The position numbers and the translations under genes are program-made. Positions 1 to 4,847 of a stretch of DNA of 7,636 nucleotides are shown in pieces. Source of the DNA: Firmicutes bacterium UBA5473 (lineage in GTDB: Bacteria > Bacillota > DTU084). Where the stretch lies: assembly GCA_002427165.1 (NCBI GenBank), contig DIQB01000087.1:1-7636 (forward strand), written 5' to 3'. Numbering within the stretch: position 1 is the stretch's first letter; each line of letters opens with the position of its first letter. The notes under the pieces were generated by a model, which searched no databases, was not told the DNA's origin, and saw nothing but the letters and a program-made list of their open reading frames with translations.

Positions 1-1052
1 GCGCTAAGCTCCACAAAGCCCTCTTCTGTATAGCTAATGGCGTTATCCAATAGGATCAAGAGCACCTGATGGAGGAGATCCTTGTCCCCCATCACTAAGG
101 GAAAATCCTGGGGAATATTTTTTCGCAAATCCAGGTTCTTTGCTGCGGCTTTAGTGCTCACAAGCTCCACTACCCTGGAGGCTACCTTCCCCAAATCCAC
201 AGGCACTATGGGGCGCTGGTGACGCCTGGTTTCCAGGCGCGAAAGATCTAACATATCCTCCACGAGCCTGTAGAGGCGTGCAGCCTCGCGCTTAATCACG
301 CGTAAAAAGTGAGGACAAGCCTCAGGATCCTGCCAGGCCCCATCCAGTAGTGTATCCACAAACCCCTGAATAGAGGTAAGGGGAGTGCGCAGCTCGTGGG
401 AGACGTTACTGGCAAAGTCCCGGCGCACCTGATCTAAGCGTTCTTTATCTGTGCAATCCACCAGCATTATCAGGTATTTGCCACTGGTAATGGGGATAAT
501 CTCCCCTTTCAAACAGCGGTTCGCCACAGAAAACTCCAGCTCCTGTGGTTCTTCTGTCTCTTCAACCATTGTGATCTTTTTCCTCAGTTCCGAGGAACGT
601 ACCACCCTGAACAAATTCTGACCCACAAGCCGCTCCCGGTCCCAACTTAAAAGCTCACCACTGGCCCGGCTTGCCAAAAGGATCCTTTTTGTTGTGCCTA
701 CTAAAAGCACACAGTCGCCAATAGAGGAGAGAATCAGCTCCAGTTCTTCTCGAGTAGCTACTAGCTCTTGTTTAGTGCTGCCTAGGCGATCTTGTTGGGC
801 TTGGATCTGGCAAGCTAGACGATCCAGCTTCGGGTCTTGAGATCTGGGCAGAGAACCCCCCTGCTCTAGGTTTTCAGTTGCCTCAATGAGCACAGCGAGA
901 GCCCTGTGAAGTCTCCTCTCTGCTAACCACTCCCCCAAGATAAAAGCTAAAAAAATAAGGACCCAACTTGCGCAGACAAAGACAGAGGGTAGCAAAAAGC
1001 ATACCACAAGCCCCACGATGAGGAGTAAAAGTGTAGGTAGTCGCAAAAACAT
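1..1052 (-). CDS. PhoR-like sensor histidine kinase, 3' end beyond window
   Basis: Membrane-bound two-component sensor kinase that should autophosphorylate on His and pass the phosphate to a response regulator not in this window. The frame is open from an ATG at 1052 to the window edge (350 codons), so the end of the ATPase domain is missing. Residues about 5-25 and 28-44 form two hydrophobic helices with almost no extracellular loop. A degenerate HAMP-like coiled linker (about 44-92) and a PAS-like domain (about 100-205) follow. The HisKA box is clear: FASNVSHELRTPLTSIQGF with phospho-acceptor H219, then FVDTLLDGA and REAARLYRLVEDMLDLSRLE, wording typical of the PhoR/WalK group. The N box reads LLDNAISYTEEG with N337. 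The start is supported by GGGAGG seven bases upstream. Family assignment is firm. PhoR (phosphate) function is only a guess, since no regulator or pst/phoU genes are visible. The lack of a sensor loop suggests signals come from the membrane, a partner protein or the PAS domain. Confidence 0.93.
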   Translation of the reverse strand, partial: MFLRLPTLLLLIVGLVVCFLLPSVFVCASWVLIFLAFILGEWLAERRLHRALAVLIEATENLEQGGSLPRSQDPKLDRLACQIQAQQDRLGSTKQELVATREELELILSSIGDCVLLVGTTKRILLASRASGELLSWDRERLVGQNLFRVVRSSELRKKITMVEETEEPQELEFSVANRCLKGEIIPITSGKYLIMLVDCTDKERLDQVRRDFASNVSHELRTPLTSIQGFVDTLLDGAWQDPEACPHFLRVIKREAARLYRLVEDMLDLSRLETRRHQRPIVPVDLGKVASRVVELVSTKAAAKNLDLRKNIPQDFPLVMGDKDLLHQVLLILLDNAISYTEEGFVELS

Positions 1053-1059
1053 AAAAAAA

Positions 1060-1065
1060 CCTCCC
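1060..1065 (-). promoter_or_regulatory. Ribosome binding site of the histidine kinase
   Basis: GGGAGG on the minus strand, followed by seven T bases and the ATG at 1052. Its strength and spacing fix the kinase start, and it lies right after the T-rich tail of the hairpin at 1076-1092. Confidence 0.75.
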
Positions 1066-1069
1066 ACAT

Positions 1070-1092
1070 AAGAAAACGGCGCCTCGCGCCGT
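1070..1092 (-). terminator. Likely Rho-independent terminator after the transaldolase gene
   Basis: On the minus strand the transaldolase stop (1099-1097) is followed by a perfect 7-bp GC-rich inverted repeat, ACGGCGC-GAG-GCGCCGT (1092-1076). A T-rich run TTTCTT (1075-1070) comes next. The stem with U-rich tail has the correct polarity to end the minus-strand operon; on the plus strand no T-run follows. The T-run is broken by one C, so termination could be incomplete. The kinase ribosome binding site begins five bases after the tail, so read-through or attenuation is possible. Confidence 0.72.
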
Positions 1093-1096
1093 CTCC

Positions 1097-1741
1097 CTAG
1101 CCTTCCACCTTTTGCCAGTCCGCCAGGAACCTTTGGATTCCCTCCCGGGTTAGGGGGTGGAAGATCAACTTTCTGAGCACAGCCATGGGCACTGTGGCGA
1201 TGTCTGAGCCACAAAGAGCTGCCTGGCTAAAATGCACAGGATGCCGCACGCTGGCCGCAATGATTTCAGTCTCTAGGTTATAAGTTGCGAAAATCTGGGC
1301 TATCTCGGCTAAAACTCCGATTCCCTCTTGGTTGATGTCATCAAGTCTCCCCACAAATGGACTTACAAAGCTGGCGCCAGCTCGAGCAGCTAGGAGTGCT
1401 TGATTGGGGGAGAAGATCAAAGTTACGTTGGTGCGGATTCCCTCCTGCCTGAGCTGATGCACAGCCCGAAGCCCCTCTTCGGTGATAGGGACCTTGATTA
1501 CTACCTGCTCCGAGAGGGCAGCGAGCTGCCTGGCCTCCTCCACCATCCCCCGGGCGTCAGTGGCGATTACCTCAGCGCTCACAGGACCATCTACTAAAGA
1601 GCAGATCTCGCCAATTACCTCGTGGAAGTCTCGTCCCTCTTTGGCTACCAAAGTTGGGTTGGTTGTGATGCCACTGATTACGCCCCAGCTTGCTGCCTCC
1701 CGGACCTCGTCCACATTGGCTGTATCGAGAAAAATCTTCAC
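1097..1741 (-). CDS. tal: Transaldolase, small TalC/YwjH (FSA-like) type
   Basis: A 214-residue class I aldolase with a TIM-barrel fold, the usual length for the short transaldolase/fructose-6-phosphate aldolase family. It is cytosolic and would exchange dihydroxyacetone units between sugar phosphates in the non-oxidative pentose phosphate pathway. Visible motifs are MKIFLDTAN at the N-terminus, GITTNPTLV (24-32), the Schiff-base lysine K83 in VVIKVPIT, TNVTLIFS (104-111), SPFVGRLDD (127-135) and AASVRHP (162-168). F129 sits where E. coli FSA carries its characteristic Tyr131. Phe at this position is associated with true transaldolases, so I favour transaldolase over FSA activity (inference from the family). 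The start codon is GTG at 1741, supported by AAAGGGAGGGAG just upstream. It begins 19 bases after the LCP stop and a probable terminator follows, so it looks like the last gene of the operon. Confidence 0.93.
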   Translation of the reverse strand: MKIFLDTANVDEVREAASWGVISGITTNPTLVAKEGRDFHEVIGEICSLVDGPVSAEVIATDARGMVEEARQLAALSEQVVIKVPITEEGLRAVHQLRQEGIRTNVTLIFSPNQALLAARAGASFVSPFVGRLDDINQEGIGVLAEIAQIFATYNLETEIIAASVRHPVHFSQAALCGSDIATVPMAVLRKLIFHPLTREGIQRFLADWQKVEG

Positions 1742-1746
1742 GCAAT

Positions 1747-1758
1747 CTCCCTCCCTTT
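1747..1758 (-). promoter_or_regulatory. Ribosome binding site that sets the GTG start of tal
   Basis: AAAGGGAGGGAG on the minus strand, five bases before GTG at 1741. There is no ATG in frame nearby and the family's conserved N-terminal MKIFLDTA begins exactly here, so this site supports the GTG start. Confidence 0.7.
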
Positions 1759-1760
1759 AT

Positions 1761-2630
1761 TTAGGGAGCCAGGGCCGCGTCCACGATTTCTCTGGCCGCT
1801 GGCTCATCCATTCGCCAGTGGTTACCGCTGAAATTGCCAGGCAGGGTTCGGGTTTGAATTTGCTCAAGTCCCACCTTGCGAAGATAGGCACCGATTTTTG
1901 CGATCTCAATTTGAGTCATGTTTGTTTCCACATTCCGCTCCACAGCCTGATACATGGCTGGCCAACGACTAATGCTCTGCCAGCTCAAAGCCTTTTGTGC
2001 TGCTTGGGCTAGCAGTTTCTGCTGTCTGCGGACCCTACCAATATCCCCTAGAGCATCATTTCTAAATCTTGCGTATTGGAGGGCTTCTTCGCCATTTAAA
2101 ACCCGCTTACCTGCTTTTAGATCGATCTTAAAACCGCCTGCCCGATCGTAGTATTTCAGGTCACGCTCGATCTCAAGCTCCACGCCTCCCAGAGCATCCA
2201 CAAGCTCTTGAAAACCGTCAAAATCCACTACAGCCCAGTAGGGGATGTTAACCTCCAGCAGCTGCTCTACAGTCTCCACTGCGAGACCCGGGCCACCCCA
2301 GACGTGGGCCGCATTGATGAGGCCAGACCCCCGACCTGGAATCTCTACCTTTGTATCCCGGGGGATAGAAAAGAAAAAAGCCTCTTGCTTGGTTGTGTTC
2401 AGGCAGGCTAAAATAATTGTATCTGTGCGTGCATGCTTTTCTTGAACCCCGCCACCTTGGTCATAATTGCGGTCTGTGCCCAGAAGCAACATTGTTACCA
2501 TTCCAGGATCTCGCTCCAGGCTAGTTAGATCACCGCTGCCGAGTCCCCTGGAAACCACAAACAGGGCTGTGGCTGCGGTTACAATCAAAAAAAATAAAAT
2601 TAAAAGTGCTCTCCTCTGCCCTTTTCCCAT
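1761..2630 (-). CDS. LytR-CpsA-Psr (LCP) family cell-wall glycopolymer ligase
   Basis: A 289-residue single-pass membrane protein of the LCP family. These enzymes transfer glycopolymers (teichoic acid, capsule or similar) from undecaprenyl-phosphate carriers to peptidoglycan on the outer face of the membrane. A short basic N-terminus (MGKGQRR) and one hydrophobic helix (about 8-27) give an N-in, C-out topology. The catalytic domain spans about 45-215: LLLGTDRN (48-55), RTDTIIL with R68 and D70, SIPRDTKVEIPG with R91 and D92, and YARFRNDALGDIGRVRRQQ with R188, R190, D196 and R199. These match the conserved Arg/Asp residues that bind pyrophosphate and metal. A C-terminal tail of about 75 residues with TRTLPGNF ends the protein. 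The ATG at 2630 lies inside ribF, giving a 31-base overlap, and is preceded by AAGGAAGGGG. No later start would keep the signal anchor's basic flank. The natural glycopolymer substrate cannot be told from sequence. The older label 'transcriptional attenuator LytR' should not be read as a regulator. Confidence 0.94.
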   Translation of the reverse strand: MGKGQRRALLILFFLIVTAATALFVVSRGLGSGDLTSLERDPGMVTMLLLGTDRNYDQGGGVQEKHARTDTIILACLNTTKQEAFFFSIPRDTKVEIPGRGSGLINAAHVWGGPGLAVETVEQLLEVNIPYWAVVDFDGFQELVDALGGVELEIERDLKYYDRAGGFKIDLKAGKRVLNGEEALQYARFRNDALGDIGRVRRQQKLLAQAAQKALSWQSISRWPAMYQAVERNVETNMTQIEIAKIGAYLRKVGLEQIQTRTLPGNFSGNHWRMDEPAAREIVDAALAP

Positions 2631-3514
2631 ACTGCCCCTTCCTTTCTAAGTTCCGCAAGATCCGCTTCCACCTGGACCACCAACGCTTGGGGGCTAGAAA
2701 AACGGCGCTGGGGCCTTAAATATCGAATGAATTCCACGCTCAAGTCCTGCCCGTAAAGATCCCCCTCCCAGTTGGGGAGAAACAGCTCCACAGTAAGCTT
2801 CATTTGCTCAAAGGTGGGGCATGGTCCTAAGTTCAAAACGCCTAGCTTGCCATTGAGCCTCAGACCATGGGCTCTGGCTATATATACGCCCTCTCGGGGC
2901 AATAGTACAGGCTCCTGGGGGGCAATATTGGCTGTGGGTAGCCCCAAGGTTCTCCCCCGGGCCGCTCCTCTGACCACTGTTCCTGAAAGAGAATAGGGCC
3001 TGCCAAGAAGCATGGTAGCTGTGGGGATCTCACCTTCAAGAAGGGCAGTGCGAATGGCACTGCTGCTGGCCAAGATTCCCTCCACTACTACAGGTTCCAC
3101 AATTTCCACAGGAAAGGGTGCAGAGGCAAGTTTTTGGGCACCTGCTGCGCCCCCCCGACCAAAAGTATAATTATACCCCACAACTGCTCCCCGAGTACCT
3201 CGCTGGGCGAGCCACGCAATAAACTCTGCTCCAGTTTGCTGTGCAAACTGGGGAGTGAAATCCACCATGAGCAGCTGATCCACGCCCAGCTTAGCTAGAA
3301 AATCCTCCTTGCTTTTTGCTGTCATCAAAAGGGGAGGCGCCTGGCCAAAAAGTTGCTGGGGATGATTCTTAAATGTGAGCACTGTCAATGGTAGTGAGCG
3401 CTGGCTAGCCCATGATCTGGCTTTCGCAATAATTGCTTGGTGCCCCAGATGGATCCCATCGAAGGTGCCCAAGGCAACGATCCCTAGGTTGTCTGTGTCG
3501 GTAACTACTTTCAA
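2600..3514 (-). CDS. ribF: Bifunctional riboflavin kinase / FAD synthetase
   Basis: Cytosolic enzyme that phosphorylates riboflavin to FMN and adenylylates FMN to FAD. From the TTG start it has 304 residues, normal for bacterial RibF. The N-terminal FAD synthetase (nucleotidyltransferase) module carries VALGTFDGIHLGHQ (13-26, HxGH-type motif at 22-25), VVGYNYTFGRGG (111-122) and ASSSAIRTALLEG (149-161, matching the ISSTxIR signature). The C-terminal flavokinase module carries GRPYSLSGTVVRG (171-183), GRTLGLPTANI with the PTAN motif (193-196), GVYIARA (209-215), VELFLPNWEGDLYG (242-255) and the RYLRPQRRFSS segment. The usual NIGxxPTF reads NLGPCPTF here, a mild variant. The open frame continues upstream to 3601, but the family's N-terminus begins at the TTG at 3514, which overlaps the stop of the preceding gene (TTGA). 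This suggests translational coupling. The 3' end overlaps the LCP gene by 31 bases. Confidence 0.95.
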   Translation of the reverse strand: MKVVTDTDNLGIVALGTFDGIHLGHQAIIAKARSWASQRSLPLTVLTFKNHPQQLFGQAPPLLMTAKSKEDFLAKLGVDQLLMVDFTPQFAQQTGAEFIAWLAQRGTRGAVVGYNYTFGRGGAAGAQKLASAPFPVEIVEPVVVEGILASSSAIRTALLEGEIPTATMLLGRPYSLSGTVVRGAARGRTLGLPTANIAPQEPVLLPREGVYIARAHGLRLNGKLGVLNLGPCPTFEQMKLTVELFLPNWEGDLYGQDLSVEFIRYLRPQRRFSSPQALVVQVEADLAELRKEGAVWEKGRGEHF

Positions 3515-4488
3515 GTTCCCCCATGCCCTCCCTCGATAAAGCTTTGGGCAGTGGCCAAAACCTTTTCTTTGGCAGTAGCGAGAGGCAGGGGAAGTTCGCA
3601 CCCCGAGGCCCTCATATGACCGCCACCGCCGAAGGAGGCAGCGAGCTTTCCCACATCTAAATCTTGGGAGCGGAAGCTCACCCTAACCTTCTGGCTATTT
3701 TCCCGAAAGAGGATGGCAATCCTCACGCCTCGGATCATTCTTACATAGTTCACAAAGCCCTCACCCTGGGTATCATCGGCTTGAGCCTTCTGAAACATCT
3801 CCTCTGTGAGATCCATCCAGCCCAGTTTTCCGTCGTCGGTCACCTGGAGGGTGGCTAAAGCCTGCTCTAGGAGCCTGAGGCTGGCGAGGGATCTTGTTTC
3901 AAAGACCACAGTTGCGATTCCGTGGGGGTCCGCACCTGCCTCCACAAGTTTGCTTGCAATAGCCAGGGTGCGGGCGGTGGTGTTTGCATAACGAAAGGAA
4001 CCACAATCTGTAACGATGGCTGTATAGAGAGCTGTGGCGATTTCGGGAGTGATTGCCCCTAGCAAAAGTTCATAGACCAGCTCTCCTGTGGCAGCAGCCT
4101 CCGGATCGATCCAGGCAGGATCGCCAAATGCCTCACCTGTGGCGTGATGATCAATGCTGGCCACTCTGTGGCACCGGGCCAAAAGCTCCTCTCCGCCAGT
4201 TCCTAGTCTGCCAAGATCGCTGGCATCAACGGCTATAGCCAGCTGATATTCTCCAGGCAAAGCTAGAGCTTCCTGGTTCGTAAGCACTCTGTCCCAGCCA
4301 GGAAGGAACTTGTAGAGATCTGGAACGGGATCTGCACAGACCATGGTTACCTGCCGCCCTGGGGCAAGATAATGCCCCAGGGCTAGGAGGCAGCCTAGGG
4401 TATCGCCATCTGGATTATGGTGAGCCAAAAGGAGAATCCGCATGGATCTGTCCATTAGCTCCCGAATTTGCTGTGGGTACGTGCTCAC
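3511..4488 (-). CDS. nrnA: DHH/DHHA1 phosphoesterase, NrnA-like nanoRNase/pAp phosphatase
   Basis: A 325-residue cytosolic phosphoesterase of the DHH superfamily. Relatives in Bacillota degrade short RNA oligonucleotides (nanoRNAs) and dephosphorylate pAp; some family members hydrolyse cyclic dinucleotides or pGpA. The N-terminal DHH domain has the metal-binding motifs LAHHNPDGDTLG (H24, D27, D29), AVDASD (D88), SIDHHATG (DHH at 113-115) and IVTDCGSFRYANT (D161). The C-terminal DHHA1 substrate-binding domain ends with FGGGGHMRASG (286-296; GGGH motif and R293). There are no membrane segments and no GGDEF or PAS domains, so it is the stand-alone NrnA form, not GdpP. The start is GTG at 4488, overlapping the rbfA stop as GTGA, with GGAG eight bases upstream. 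Its stop overlaps ribF. This position between rbfA and ribF is common in Clostridia, but normally truB lies between this gene and ribF. Exact substrate preference is inferred from the family. Confidence 0.93.
   Translation of the reverse strand: MSTYPQQIRELMDRSMRILLLAHHNPDGDTLGCLLALGHYLAPGRQVTMVCADPVPDLYKFLPGWDRVLTNQEALALPGEYQLAIAVDASDLGRLGTGGEELLARCHRVASIDHHATGEAFGDPAWIDPEAAATGELVYELLLGAITPEIATALYTAIVTDCGSFRYANTTARTLAIASKLVEAGADPHGIATVVFETRSLASLRLLEQALATLQVTDDGKLGWMDLTEEMFQKAQADDTQGEGFVNYVRMIRGVRIAILFRENSQKVRVSFRSQDLDVGKLAASFGGGGHMRASGCELPLPLATAKEKVLATAQSFIEGGHGGT
3518..3534 (-). promoter_or_regulatory. Ribosome binding site region for the TTG start of ribF
   Basis: The minus strand reads GAGGGAGGG (3534-3526) and then GGGGG (3522-3518), ending three bases before TTG at 3514. 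The first block is about 11 bases from the start and the second only 3, so spacing is not ideal either way. With the TTGA stop-start overlap, initiation is probably coupled to translation of the upstream gene. An ATG at 3524-3522 is in a different frame. Confidence 0.5.
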
Positions 4489-4832
4489 TTGTCGTTCTCC
4501 AATTCCCGTAGTAGTTTTTCGATCTTCGCTCCCTGCTCGATGGAGTTATCTAAGTGAAAACTGAGCTCTGGGGTGTAGCGGAGTCTGATTCTACTCCCCA
4601 GTTCACTGCGGAGAAAGCCCATGGCTCGCTCTAAGATCTCCATGGTGAGGGTCTGTTCCCGCTCAGTTCCCATGATGCTCACAAACACTTTCGCATATCT
4701 TAAATCTGGAGAAAGTTCCACATCAGTCAGGGAGAGAAAGCCCAGACGGGGGTCTTTCATCTCGGTATGGATAATCCGGCTGAGTTCCTTTTTAATCTCT
4801 CCCGCTGCCCTTTGGGCTCGCTGAATGCTCAT
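4485..4832 (-). CDS. rbfA: 30S ribosome-binding factor A
   Basis: A 115-residue single KH-domain protein that binds the 30S subunit and assists late maturation of the 16S rRNA 5' region. Length and sequence are typical: an N-terminal basic helix (QRAQRAAGEIKKELSRII), DPRLGFLSLTDVELSPDLRYAKVFVS (28-52), AMGFLR (70-75) at the position of the AxG interruption in RbfA KH folds, LRYTPELSFHLDNSIEQG (84-101) and a charged C-terminal helix. The ATG at 4832 comes 15 bases after the infB stop and is preceded by AGAGGGTG with seven bases of spacing. Its TGA overlaps the GTG of the next gene by 4 bases. It belongs to the infB operon. ylxP (DUF503), which lies between infB and rbfA in Bacillus and many relatives, is absent here. 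Confidence 0.96.
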   Translation of the reverse strand: MSIQRAQRAAGEIKKELSRIIHTEMKDPRLGFLSLTDVELSPDLRYAKVFVSIMGTEREQTLTMEILERAMGFLRSELGSRIRLRYTPELSFHLDNSIEQGAKIEKLLRELENDK

Positions 4833-4847
4833 TTTATAACACCCTCT

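Noticed and set aside
1482..2012. Plus-strand open frame of 176 codons spanning tal and the LCP gene
   Set aside because: It crosses the junction of two well-supported minus-strand genes, has no domain signature and reads as shadow composition.
2631..3514. FMN riboswitch controlling ribF
   Set aside because: ribF overlaps nrnA directly with no leader, so there is no space for an aptamer.
3515..3601. Upstream extension of ribF to an ATG at 3601
   Set aside because: The added 29 residues lie inside the nrnA coding region and do not resemble RibF N-termini. The TTG at 3514 fits the family's start.
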